A stretch of DNA of 14,464 bases from Bacteroidetes bacterium UBA6161 (GCA_002422315.1 DIUJ01000001.1:5191-19654); one strand, 5' to 3'. Numbered from the stretch's first letter, positions 1 to 6,893 are shown. Numbers and translations are program-made. Notes: a model not told the origin generated them from the letters alone.

Positions 1-2
1 AG

Positions 3-30
3 GTCTTACGACTCCGATAGTCGTTAAGAC
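3..30. repeat. Imperfect 11-bp-stem hairpin
   Basis: GTCTTA (3-8) and CGACT (9-13) pair with AGTCG (19-23) and TAAGAC (25-30), leaving a CCGAT loop and a single bulged T at 24. The stem has no T tract after it on the plus strand. It looks like an intergenic palindromic repeat unit rather than a terminator, but only one copy is visible in this window. Confidence 0.6.
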
Positions 31-52
31 TCATAGGAGGTTAACCCTGACA

Positions 53-122
53 AAAAATGCTTTAAAAGCAATTTTTTCGTCATTTCAGCTTTAGTATTTT
101 CTAATCCTGAATTGGGGTTTAA
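53..122 (+). repeat. Dispersed repeat, left copy (inverted relative to 14396-14464)
   Basis: This ~70-bp segment matches the reverse complement of the right end of the window with about seven differences, one of them a single-base gap. The first 37 bases (AAAAATGCTT through CGTCATTTCAGC) differ at only one position. It begins with a small A/T-flanked hairpin (AAAAAATGCT/AGCAATTTTTT). It then has a second potential stem (CATTTCAGC... pairing with ...CTGAATTG) that is degraded here but perfect in the right copy. No coding potential is seen. Confidence 0.8.
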
Positions 123-194
123 GTTTCTTGAAATTTTCCTTTTTTAAGGAAGGGAATAGGATGATTCAGTAGAAACATTGCTCTAAGTATTACT

Positions 195-284
195 TATTTC
201 GCACCTTTGGTGCTTGAAGGGTGGTGGGTTAATTCATTTCATAGCCCTGTCAGGCTATGCTAGGTATTTCGCACCTTTGGTGCT
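195..284. repeat. Cluster of three short hairpins with a duplicated 20-mer
   Basis: The 20-mer TATTTCGCACCTTTGGTGCT occurs exactly at 195-214 and again at 265-284, a 70-bp spacing. Each copy contains the hairpin GCACC-TTT-GGTGC. Between them, at 240-259, lies a different hairpin, CATAGCC-loop-GGCTATG, with a 7-bp stem and 6-nt loop. The block lies 100-190 bp past the flippase stop codon, so it may protect or terminate that transcript. It resembles intergenic palindrome families common in Bacteroidota genomes, which is general knowledge, not something tested here. Confidence 0.7.
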
Positions 285-383
285 AAAAGCCACCAAGCTG
301 TGAAATAATAATCTTTGATTGAGAGATTCCAGATACTATAAAAGTGCTAAAAATGTATTTTATAAATCTCCCTAGAGCTGTTT

Positions 384-1661
384 TTAGCTTTTCCTTCTTA
401 CAAAAGCATACAAGTCTCTAATCGCTTTTTGTGGGTCAAAAAGGCTTAATATATATTGGGAAGAGTATTTGCCTTTTGCAAAAATATAAACCAAGAAAAT
501 GCAGGCCTGAAAACCAGAGGCTATTGCCAAGCCCATGCTAAATGCATACTGTTGGTATGTAGGGAACAAAACAAAATACAACAGGATAAGGAGCAGAAGA
601 CTTAGTAAATGGAAAAGTATAAGAGATTTAAAAAAATTTAATGCATGCAAAGCGTGTGTGGTAATGGCAGTAGAAGATTGGAATACAAGCGCTATAGCTA
701 CCCATGGCATATGACCTTGCATTTCGGAAAAACTATTCCCTAGAATATTTTGCCATAAGTCAGAAGGGATAAAAACCAAAAACAATGCAGCAAGAATTCC
801 TATACCCAAAGCCATGCGGTGGTATTTGGGAATTAAGTTTTTAGAGTCTATGCTAGGGTTTTGTGAATGGATAATTGCAAAATGCAAGATTTGTCCTAAG
901 GCAGCTGCTCCTAGGGTAAAGCCCTCCAACAGAACAATGCTGTTAGAAAAATTACCCAAAGCAGAAAAACCAACCCAAATAGGAAGTATGAAAAAAGCTA
1001 AGCGTGAGAAAAAATAGGAGAGTAAATGCCCGGATTGGGAAAGGAAGCCTTGCTTGAATACTTGTAAAACAATAGGCAATGCAATAGAAAAGGTATAGTT
1101 TTCATTTTTTGTTTTACGTAATTGTAAGAACCCTAAACTTACAACCAGTACCCAGCTTACTGCCAGAGGAACCATGTAATTCAAATACTCACTACCAAAG
1201 AAAATAAGTTTAAAAGTACCAAAGAAAAGTAAAAGTGTAAACACAGACAATGCGGCAAACAAAATATTCCTTTGGTTCATTTTTTTTTGGCCTATAAGCA
1301 AGCCACTTAGGGTATTGAATAAGCCAGAAAAAAAGAGTAGTATAGGAACAAAAAACCAACCAATCACATGGCCTGTAGCTAAAAGATGAAAAAGGGTTGC
1401 ACATAGGGTTATTAATGTAACCCAAAGAAAAGAAATTTTGCGAAGCAAATGTGTAGGGTGTACAACACTTAAATTAATCAGTGCGCTGCCAGAAACAAAA
1501 TCGGTAAGCATAACCCAAGAACCAGCCCAGGAAACCAACAAAGAAACTTGTCCGCGCACTTCTGCACCTAGCCATTTGGAACTAAAAAAGGCCAATAGGA
1601 GTGAGGCTATAGCCCCTACGGCTTTCCATGTAAAAGAATGAAGGACTAGTTTGCCAGACAA
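384..1661 (-). CDS. Multi-pass membrane protein, polysaccharide/lipid flippase-like (MOP superfamily)
   Basis: A 425-aa, strongly hydrophobic protein with roughly 11-12 predicted membrane segments (for example residues about 13-32, 76-95, 101-123, 133-155, 162-180, 221-238, 284-299, 344-367 and 375-395). A short basic tail (RRKS) ends it. The N-terminal pattern, a basic/aromatic start followed by a long helix ending in KWLG, and the length fit Wzx-type O-antigen/polysaccharide flippases, which move undecaprenyl-linked sugars across the inner membrane. No catalytic motif exists to confirm this, so the substrate is unknown and no glycosyltransferases are next to it. The start is TTG at 1661. 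The frame has a stop 12 nt upstream, which is the stop of the preceding gene, and the next Met is residue 51, after the first membrane helix, so the TTG is preferred. No Shine-Dalgarno is seen, and coupling to the upstream small gene is likely. Confidence 0.65.
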   Translation of the reverse strand: MSGKLVLHSFTWKAVGAIASLLLAFFSSKWLGAEVRGQVSLLVSWAGSWVMLTDFVSGSALINLSVVHPTHLLRKISFLWVTLITLCATLFHLLATGHVIGWFFVPILLFFSGLFNTLSGLLIGQKKMNQRNILFAALSVFTLLLFFGTFKLIFFGSEYLNYMVPLAVSWVLVVSLGFLQLRKTKNENYTFSIALPIVLQVFKQGFLSQSGHLLSYFFSRLAFFILPIWVGFSALGNFSNSIVLLEGFTLGAAALGQILHFAIIHSQNPSIDSKNLIPKYHRMALGIGILAALFLVFIPSDLWQNILGNSFSEMQGHMPWVAIALVFQSSTAITTHALHALNFFKSLILFHLLSLLLLILLYFVLFPTYQQYAFSMGLAIASGFQACIFLVYIFAKGKYSSQYILSLFDPQKAIRDLYAFVRRKS

Positions 1662-1670
1662 GGAATAGTA

Positions 1671-1913
1671 TTATGAAATGGAATTGCGAACTTTCTGAGA
1701 ATAGAGTCTAATTGCTGTTCTAACATCGCATTTACTCTGTTCCATTTCTTCTTTGCACCACTGTGCCGCCAATACATGTGTTAGCATTTCGCCTTCATCT
1801 TTTCCTTCTACTTCTATTGCAGGGCTCTCTTCATTTATAATAGATTCCTCTGCTTCGGATAACTGCTCCATAGAGTAGTTTTCTACCAAATGTATGATTG
1901 TTTTTATATTCAT
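1671..1913 (-). CDS. Small acidic conserved-type protein of unknown function
   Basis: An 80-aa soluble protein, rich in Glu in its centre (residues 18-43, including EVEGKDEGE) and ending with a basic, helical tail (SQKVRNSIS). No signal peptide or membrane segment is visible. Its length and the layout of a helical N-terminus, acidic middle, LTHVLAAQW and QKVRNSI resemble a small uncharacterised family found in Bacteroidota, possibly DUF6952-like, but this is from memory and uncertain. ATG at 1913 is well supported: a TACCTTTG -7 box on the minus strand (1925-1932) sits 11 nt upstream, implying a very short leader. The flippase-like gene begins only 9 nt after its stop, so the two are probably cotranscribed. 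No function can be assigned. Confidence 0.75.
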   Translation of the reverse strand: MNIKTIIHLVENYSMEQLSEAEESIINEESPAIEVEGKDEGEMLTHVLAAQWCKEEMEQSKCDVRTAIRLYSQKVRNSIS

Positions 1914-1924
1914 AATTGTAAAAA

Positions 1925-1932
1925 CAAAGGTA
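1925..1932 (-). promoter_or_regulatory. Bacteroidota -7 box for the small-protein gene
   Basis: On the minus strand this reads TACCTTTG, a full match to the Bacteroidota consensus TAnnTTTG. It lies 11 nt before the ATG at 1913, so transcription would start only a few bases ahead of the start codon. No TTG -33 box is found 17-23 nt upstream, so this half-match is suggestive only. Confidence 0.5.
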
Positions 1933-2143
1933 CAAATTTTCTGTTTGTAGTATCCTATAAATTATTTTGGCATTTCAATTCTCGAATATTTTACATTGGT
2001 TCCTAATCTTAAGTGCGAAAAAACTTCTAGCCTTACCATTGTGTCCTATATGCTCCATAATTTAAACTACTATCTCTAATTTAATGGAAATTATATTATT
2101 GTACGAAGTGTTTCATGCTTAGGATTCAGTGACTCTCCAAATT

Positions 2144-2225
2144 GTCACACTGAGGCTCTCGAAGTGCAATAACAGAAGAATAATAAATTAGAAGAATAAC
2201 ATCCCCTTCGAGCACTTCTAATGGG
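2144..2225. repeat. Degraded inverted dispersed repeat
   Basis: The left arm at 2144-2166 (CACACTGAGGCTCTCGAAGTG core) and the right arm at 2203-2225 (CCCCTTCGAGCACTTCTAATG core) are imperfect reverse complements around the shared CTCGAAG/CTTCGAG core. The arm resembles the TGAGCTTGTCGAAGG-type intergenic repeat common in many Bacteroidota genomes; the resemblance is from general knowledge. The middle, 2167-2202, is AT-rich and unpaired. Confidence 0.5.
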
Positions 2226-2347
2226 TATGTTTTTTTAATATCTAGTTTTATAAAAGCCAGATACAACATAAAACTAAGCGTATATACATGCATTAAGCTA
2301 AGGAATTAAAAATACACAAAAAATAGCTACTACTGAATAGATATATG

Positions 2348-2355
2348 TAAATTTG
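2348..2355 (+). promoter_or_regulatory. Bacteroidota -7 box for the PurF-like gene
   Basis: TAAATTTG matches the consensus TAnnTTTG exactly and lies 20 nt before the ATG at 2376. This would give a short leader of roughly 10-15 nt. No TTG -33 box is present at the expected distance. Confidence 0.5.
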
Positions 2356-2375
2356 CGGTTCATTTAAAAGTAAAC

Positions 2376-4268
2376 ATGAGTGATGCAATAAAACATGAAT
2401 GCGGAATAGCATTTATGAGAATTCTTAAGCCTTTGGCATATTTTCAAGAAAAATACGACGAGCCTTTGTGGGGTTTAAACAGAATGCAAATGCTGATGGC
2501 AAAACAGCTAAACAGAGGGCAAGATGGCGCTGGACTAGGGGTTATTAAATTAAATCCAGAATTTGGAAAACGCTACATAGCCCGCAAACGCTCCAATAGC
2601 AAAAACTCTGTTGCAGATTTGTTTGAAAATATTGCAGATACTTATTCCAATTTATCCGAGAGTGCAAAATCATCTATTGAAAAGTTAAAAGCAGAATTTC
2701 CATACTTAGGAGAGCTTTATATTGGTCACCTGAGGTATGGAACACATGGGGGCAATAGCATAGAAAACTTGCATCCATTTCTGCGACAAAACAACTGGAT
2801 GAGTAGGAATTTAGTTTTGGCAGGCAATTACAACTTAACCAATGTGGATGAGCTATTCAAAACCCTTATTGAATTAGGCCAGCAGCCCAAAGAAATAAGT
2901 GATAATGTGACTATGCTGGAAAAGATAGGCCATTTTTTAGATGAAGAAAATGAGTTGATTTTTAAGAAGTATAAAGCCCAAGGTTTGTCAAACTTAGAAA
3001 TAACAGCTAAAATAAAACAAGAGTTAAATTTAGTAAACATTTTAAAACGAGGTTTTAAGGACTTAGATGGTGGTTATAATCTTGTAGGAATGGTGGGGCA
3101 TGGCGATGCTTTTATGATGCGCGACCCCAATGGGATTAGACCTTCTTTCTATTATGTAAACGAAGAATGTATAGTGGGTGCATCGGAGCGTTCTGCTATA
3201 TGCACAGTTTTAAATATTAGCCCAGAAGATGTTTTAGAACTTCAGCCAGGGCATGCTTTGGTTGTAAAGGCAAATGGGAATTGGTCTATTGAAGAAATTT
3301 TACCGGCAGGGGAGAAGAAAAGTTGCTCCTTTGAAAGAATATATTTCTCTAAAGGCAACGACAAAGATATTTACAAAGAAAGAAGAATGCTTGGAACCCT
3401 TCTTGCTCCCCAAGTACTTAAAAGTTTGAATTACGATGTAGAAAACTCTGTGCTTTCTTATATTCCTAACACCGCTGCAACGTGTTTCTATGGCATGATA
3501 GATGGCGTAAACCAGTGGTTGGATGAATGGAAAATAGAGCAAATCTTAAAACAAAAAGACGATTTAAGCAAAGAGGCATTGGTGCAGATCTTTAAAAACC
3601 ACGCACGTAGAGAAAAAGTGCTCTTAAAAGATGCCAAACTTAGAACTTTTATTACCAACGATAAGGATAGAAGTAGTTTAGTTGGTTCGGTATACGATAT
3701 TACGTATGATTCCATTCGTGCAGGGAAAGACAATCTAGTAGTAGTAGACGACTCTATTGTTAGAGGTACAACCCTTAAGAGAAGTATTTTAAGGATATTG
3801 GAGAGATTAAAACCCAAGAAAATTATCATCGTGTCGTCTTGTCCTCAGATAAGATACCCCGATTGCTATGGTATAGACATGAGCAGAATGAATGATTTTA
3901 TAGCATTTAAGGCTGTTGTGGAATTGCTCAAAGAAAATGGTTTGGAACACAAGTTGGAGGAAGTGTACCACAAGTGTGTAGCCGAAAACCAAAAACCAAT
4001 GGCCGAAATTCAAAATAAAGTAACAGAAATATATTCTTATTTTGACAACGATGCCATAACAAGAAAAATAGCAGAAATCGCTAAGCCAAAAGGATTTGAA
4101 CCCGAATTGGAAATTATTTTTCAAACTACTGAAAACCTACATAAGGCAAGTCCTGAGCATAAAGGAGATTGGTATTTTACAGGAGACTATCCAACCCCGG
4201 GTGGAAATAAAGTAGCCAATAGGGCTTTTATTTACTACTTTGAGGGGAACAACGCTAGGGCTTATTAA
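2376..4268 (+). CDS. Amidophosphoribosyltransferase-like protein (PurF family, long Bacteroidota form)
   Basis: PurF makes 5-phosphoribosylamine from PRPP and glutamine, the first committed step of purine synthesis in the cytoplasm. The class II glutaminase half shows the nucleophile Cys9 after an eight-residue propeptide (HE/CGI), RGQDGAG at 47-53, GHLRYGTHG at 117-125, the AGNYNLTN glutamine-site loop at 149-156 and RDPNGIRP at 249-256. The phosphoribosyltransferase half has the PRPP loop VVVDDSIVRGTT at 455-466 and CYGIDMS at 497-503. At 630 aa it is about 130 residues longer than standard PurF (around 470-510), with extra sequence near 165-225, 378-425 and after 540. The usual ECGVFGI start is altered to ECGIAFM. 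All key residues are present, so it is probably active. Because many Bacteroidota also carry a standard PurF, this copy could be a paralogue with a shifted role, so no symbol is given. ATG at 2376 places Cys9 correctly. It heads a plus-strand cluster. Confidence 0.85.
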   Translation: MSDAIKHECGIAFMRILKPLAYFQEKYDEPLWGLNRMQMLMAKQLNRGQDGAGLGVIKLNPEFGKRYIARKRSNSKNSVADLFENIADTYSNLSESAKSSIEKLKAEFPYLGELYIGHLRYGTHGGNSIENLHPFLRQNNWMSRNLVLAGNYNLTNVDELFKTLIELGQQPKEISDNVTMLEKIGHFLDEENELIFKKYKAQGLSNLEITAKIKQELNLVNILKRGFKDLDGGYNLVGMVGHGDAFMMRDPNGIRPSFYYVNEECIVGASERSAICTVLNISPEDVLELQPGHALVVKANGNWSIEEILPAGEKKSCSFERIYFSKGNDKDIYKERRMLGTLLAPQVLKSLNYDVENSVLSYIPNTAATCFYGMIDGVNQWLDEWKIEQILKQKDDLSKEALVQIFKNHARREKVLLKDAKLRTFITNDKDRSSLVGSVYDITYDSIRAGKDNLVVVDDSIVRGTTLKRSILRILERLKPKKIIIVSSCPQIRYPDCYGIDMSRMNDFIAFKAVVELLKENGLEHKLEEVYHKCVAENQKPMAEIQNKVTEIYSYFDNDAITRKIAEIAKPKGFEPELEIIFQTTENLHKASPEHKGDWYFTGDYPTPGGNKVANRAFIYYFEGNNARAY

Positions 4269-4279
4269 AACGTTTTCAA

Positions 4280-4858
4280 ATGCAAGTAAGGGTTTTGCTT
4301 ATAGATAATTACGATTCCTTTACCCATATTCTAAAAGACTATATTCTAGAACTAGGGGCAGAGGTACTTGTAGTTCAGAGCGATAAAAACCCTATAGGGG
4401 TTTATGAAGAATACAAACCCAACAAGGTAATGCTCTCCCCAGGTCCCGGCACGCCTTCTCAAGCAGGGGATTTAATGAAGTTTATTGCCAAATACTATAG
4501 TTCAGTGCCTATGTTAGGGGTATGTCTTGGCCATCAGGCTTTAGGAGAGTTTTTTGGATGTAAGTTGCAAAAGGCTTCCTATCCTATGCATGGCAAAGTC
4601 TCTACAATTCATGTCGTACAAGAATCCATACTGTTTGCCAATATTCCAACTACTTTTAATGCTTGTCGTTACCATAGTTTACTTTTGTCGGATTTAGTGC
4701 CAGATATTGTGCCTTTGGCTTATACTTCCTCCCAAGAACTTATGGCTTTTAAGCATATTTCACTCCCTCTTTATGGTATTCAGTTTCACCCAGAGGCATA
4801 TTTAACAGAAAATGGCAAACAAATACTGTCAAACTGGTTAGTAAGTTCATCAATTTAA
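4280..4858 (+). CDS. Class I glutamine amidotransferase, anthranilate/aminodeoxychorismate synthase component II
   Basis: A 192-aa protein of normal TrpG/PabA length. It hydrolyses glutamine and passes ammonia to a chorismate-using partner (TrpE or PabB), for tryptophan or folate synthesis. The N-terminus LLIDNYDSFTHIL (6-18) is the family hallmark. The oxyanion-loop PGPG is at 54-57, the nucleophile Cys82 in GVCLGHQALGE, and His170 and Glu172 in QFHPEAYLTENG complete the triad. The ATG lies 11 nt after the PurF-like stop, suggesting one transcript. No trpE, pabB, pabC, trpD or trpC is next to it, so sequence alone cannot decide between the two pathways, and one shared subunit may serve both. 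The gene is intact. Confidence 0.9.
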   Translation: MQVRVLLIDNYDSFTHILKDYILELGAEVLVVQSDKNPIGVYEEYKPNKVMLSPGPGTPSQAGDLMKFIAKYYSSVPMLGVCLGHQALGEFFGCKLQKASYPMHGKVSTIHVVQESILFANIPTTFNACRYHSLLLSDLVPDIVPLAYTSSQELMAFKHISLPLYGIQFHPEAYLTENGKQILSNWLVSSSI

Positions 4859-4868
4859 GCTAACTTTG
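4838..4868 (+). promoter_or_regulatory. Probable promoter for the CBS-domain gene
   Basis: TTA (4838-4840), a 20-nt spacer and TAACTTTG (4861-4868) give a near-perfect Bacteroidota promoter (consensus TTG-N17-23-TAnnTTTG) with one mismatch in the -33 box. It overlaps the end of the preceding amidotransferase gene and lies 21 nt before the ATG at 4890, so the CBS-domain gene may be transcribed separately. Confidence 0.5.
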
Positions 4869-4889
4869 TAATAAATTTACTAATTGTAC

Positions 4890-5522
4890 ATGATTGCCGA
4901 AAATTATATAATACCAAATTTAGAACCTCTTGTGTTAGGGAAGCAATCCAATACTCAGCCTGCACAAGTTTTAGATTTTTATCCAGTTGTAGATCCTGAA
5001 AATGTCTTTATAGGTTTTGTAGCATCGGAAAATTTGATGCTAAATGATACCATGAGCGTTGATCCTGGAATTAGTATATCTTCTTCTGCCCATGTATTTC
5101 AAATGTTACAAACATTGCCATTGTCTTCTCATAAAGCATTGGCTGTAGTGAACCAAGAAGGGAAGTATATAGGAATCGTTACCCTCAATCAAATTCCTGA
5201 AATACTATCAAATTTTTATCTTCAAAAATTTAACGGGGCAATATTAGTTCTAGAAATACTTCCCAAAGATTTTTCTTTATCGGAAATTGTAAGAATTATT
5301 GAGAGTAACGATATAAAAGTTTTGGGCTTAGAAATATCAGACAACCCAGTAAATAATTCCATGTTGGTTCATTTAAAATTAAATAGCCATATTTTAAGAA
5401 ATGTACTGGCAACATTAGAAAGATTTAACTATGATAAAATAAGTTATTTCCAAAGAAAAGATGAGCCTGAAGATATAGATATAAAATACAAGCAATTACT
5501 TCATTATTTAGATTTCGATTAA
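4890..5522 (+). CDS. CBS-domain protein with C-terminal ACT-like domain
   Basis: A 210-aa soluble protein. Residues about 1-55 form a divergent first CBS motif (FYPVVDPENVFIGFVASENLM). Residues about 62-113 form a clearer second one (ALAVVNQEGKYIGIVTLNQI), followed by a region at 116-187 whose beta-alpha-beta spacing (GAILVLEI ... SLSEIVRIIESND ... LHLKLN-like strand) resembles an ACT ligand-binding fold. CBS pairs usually bind adenine nucleotides, and ACT domains bind small metabolites, so a sensor or regulatory role is likely; the target is unknown. Proteins of this layout are common in Bacteroidota. A TTG two codons upstream (4884) could extend it, but ATG at 4890 is preferred because MIAENYI matches the expected start of this protein type and a -7 box lies just upstream. 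Confidence 0.75.
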   Translation: MIAENYIIPNLEPLVLGKQSNTQPAQVLDFYPVVDPENVFIGFVASENLMLNDTMSVDPGISISSSAHVFQMLQTLPLSSHKALAVVNQEGKYIGIVTLNQIPEILSNFYLQKFNGAILVLEILPKDFSLSEIVRIIESNDIKVLGLEISDNPVNNSMLVHLKLNSHILRNVLATLERFNYDKISYFQRKDEPEDIDIKYKQLLHYLDFD

Positions 5523-5537
5523 ACCAATATACTTGCA

Positions 5538-6524
5538 GTGCGTATTGTTACTTACTCAGATATAATTGAATTTAGAGAAAAATTATACCTAAAAGGGTTG
5601 CATTTTTTTCTTGGCAAGTTTAATTTTTCGGCTATGAAAAGGGCTAGAAACCATTGGAATAGCGGCTATATGCCACCCGACAATTGGTGGAATATACCTG
5701 CAGTTAGGGAAAGATGGAATAAGAAAATAACAGGGCATTCGGAACAGAACTATATAGAATACGTAACTACAAAGTATGTAAAACCAATGAACCGAGCATG
5801 TTCAATGCTTTCAATTGGTTGTGGTACAGGGTCTCAAGAAATTGAATTTGCCTTACAGCCTTATTTTGAAACAATTGATGCATTAGACCTGGCGGATAAT
5901 AATATAGTTTATGCTAGAGAACATGCGACACAAAAGGGACTGTCGAATCTTCACTTCTTTTGTTCTAGTTTACAAGACTTTAAACCGCAAAAAAAATACG
6001 ATTTAATTTTATTTCACTCCTCTTTACATCACATAAATGGAGTTTCAGAGGTTTTGCCAGAAATTAAACAAATGCTAAAGGAAGATGGAATTTTGGTAAT
6101 CCATGAATATGTAGGTCCCAATAGAATTGCATGGACCCCTTCACAATTAGAACTTGTTAACCAAATATTGGGTCAAATACCCTTTGGTTATAGAACCTAT
6201 TATGGTAGCCGAAGAATAAAGAAAAAACAAACAGCACCTGGTACTTTGCGCATGATTCTCTCCGACCCCTCTGAAGCAGTAGATTCTAGCAGTATAAGAA
6301 AAGCGCTTTTACAAAATTTCAAGCCTTTAGAAGAAAAAGAATACGGAGGGAATATACTTGCCCCGCTACTTAAAGGCATTAGCCATCATTTTATTACTGA
6401 AACTAAAGAAACTCAGTCTCTACTTATGGATTTCTTCAAAAAAGAAGACATCTTTATACAAAATACACCCTCTGATCATTTATTTGGAGTGTATGCTCAG
6501 GGTAATGCAACAGATTTGTTGTGA
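5538..6524 (+). CDS. Class I SAM-dependent methyltransferase, substrate unknown
   Basis: A 328-aa cytoplasmic protein with the Rossmann methyltransferase core at about 88-195. Motif I is LSIGCGTGSQE (91-101), the acidic ribose-binding position is Asp118 in DALDLAD, and the post-II region is YDLILFHSSLHHI (154-166), followed by LKEDGILVIHEYVGPNR (180-196). Residues 34-70 contain a Trp-rich segment (RNHWNSGYMPPDNWW, then RERWNKK) and residues 210-328 form a variable C-terminal region that probably sets specificity. The substrate cannot be told from the sequence. The start is GTG at 5538, 15 nt after the stop of the CBS-domain gene. No ATG precedes residue 33, so the GTG is the best choice, but a start further in (TTG at residue 21 or ATG at 33) cannot be excluded. 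The gene is intact and ends the plus-strand cluster. Confidence 0.75.
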   Translation: MRIVTYSDIIEFREKLYLKGLHFFLGKFNFSAMKRARNHWNSGYMPPDNWWNIPAVRERWNKKITGHSEQNYIEYVTTKYVKPMNRACSMLSIGCGTGSQEIEFALQPYFETIDALDLADNNIVYAREHATQKGLSNLHFFCSSLQDFKPQKKYDLILFHSSLHHINGVSEVLPEIKQMLKEDGILVIHEYVGPNRIAWTPSQLELVNQILGQIPFGYRTYYGSRRIKKKQTAPGTLRMILSDPSEAVDSSSIRKALLQNFKPLEEKEYGGNILAPLLKGISHHFITETKETQSLLMDFFKKEDIFIQNTPSDHLFGVYAQGNATDLL

Positions 6525-6782
6525 TTTTTAAAATTGTGATTTTATACGATATATTTTAACCAAGAAAAGGTGACTACTTTGCATTTTTTTTCTTGAGTGT
6601 TTTTATCTAAAATAATTTTTAAAATAAATTTATTATTATATATTGCATTGCTAAATCCTTCTTTTTATCTACCATTCCGTATTATTAATTTATCGTTCAT
6701 TTGATTACATAAGATTTACAAAGTTTTTTTCTTGAAAAGAACCATTAAGCATTGTTGACTAAAAACCTTAACCACTATCAAT

Positions 6783-6893
6783 ATGTCTATTTTTAATTTT
6801 ACATCGTTTTGTTTTTCCAAATCTGGATTTGGAAATATTAAATCTTCTCGAAGCTATCTAATTAGAGAAAATAACCCCACTAATTTTGAATAG
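6783..6893 (+). CDS. Possible 36-codon leader ORF upstream of the response regulator
   Basis: ATG at 6783 opens a 36-residue reading frame (MSIFNFTSFCFSKSGFGN, then a basic SSRSYLIREN stretch) ending with TAG at 6891-6893, 17 nt before the regulator ATG. It has no recognised family, and its ribosome-binding context is weak. It spans the palindrome at 6814-6835. It may be a chance ORF; the only support is its position and length, so treat it as a candidate. Confidence 0.3.
   Translation: MSIFNFTSFCFSKSGFGNIKSSRSYLIRENNPTNFE
6814..6835. promoter_or_regulatory. Perfect 10-bp-arm palindrome, candidate operator or leader hairpin
   Basis: TTTCCAAATC (6814-6823) and GATTTGGAAA (6826-6835) are exact reverse complements separated by TG. 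It lies 75 nt upstream of the response regulator ATG. With so short a gap it is more like a protein-binding dyad than a terminator, and no T tract follows. LuxR-type regulators bind dyads, so autoregulation is possible but not shown. Confidence 0.4.

Larger units (their letters stand above)
1..383. other. Gene-free left end rich in hairpins and repeats
   Basis: I see no credible coding region here. The stretch carries an imperfect hairpin at 3-30, one copy of a repeat that recurs inverted at the right end of the window (53-122), a small TTCCTT/AAGGAA hairpin near 136-151, and a cluster of three short hairpins at 195-284. It lies beyond the stop codon of the minus-strand flippase gene, so any of these hairpins could also act as its transcription terminator, but none has a clear T tract in the right place. 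Confidence 0.7.
1914..2375. other. Divergent intergenic region, 462 bp
   Basis: This region separates the minus-strand small-protein/flippase pair from the plus-strand PurF cluster. It contains -7 promoter boxes near both ends and a degraded dispersed repeat at 2144-2225. The rest is AT-rich with no ORF that I consider real and no recognisable RNA gene. No purine riboswitch (G-box) or PurR-type operator was recognised. Confidence 0.6.

Noticed and set aside
1..383. CRISPR array from repeated hairpins at 195-284
   Set aside because: Only two copies of a 20-mer with a hairpin-bearing spacer and no cas genes; not a CRISPR.
3300..3829. Minus-strand reading frames of 80 to 113 codons inside the PurF-like gene
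   Set aside because: They lie wholly within a gene with full catalytic motifs and have no recognisable domain; they are antisense shadows.
4267..4276. AAAACGTTTT palindrome between the PurF-like and TrpG-like genes
   Set aside because: A 10-bp A/T-rich palindrome is expected by chance and has no regulator context.
4884..4889. TTG start for the CBS-domain gene two codons upstream of the ATG
   Set aside because: ATG at 4890 is a stronger start and gives the expected N-terminus.
6561..6595. Imperfect inverted repeat CAAGAAAA/TTTTCTTG as terminator of the methyltransferase gene
   Set aside because: The stem is only 8 A/T-rich base pairs with a 19-nt loop, too weak to call.
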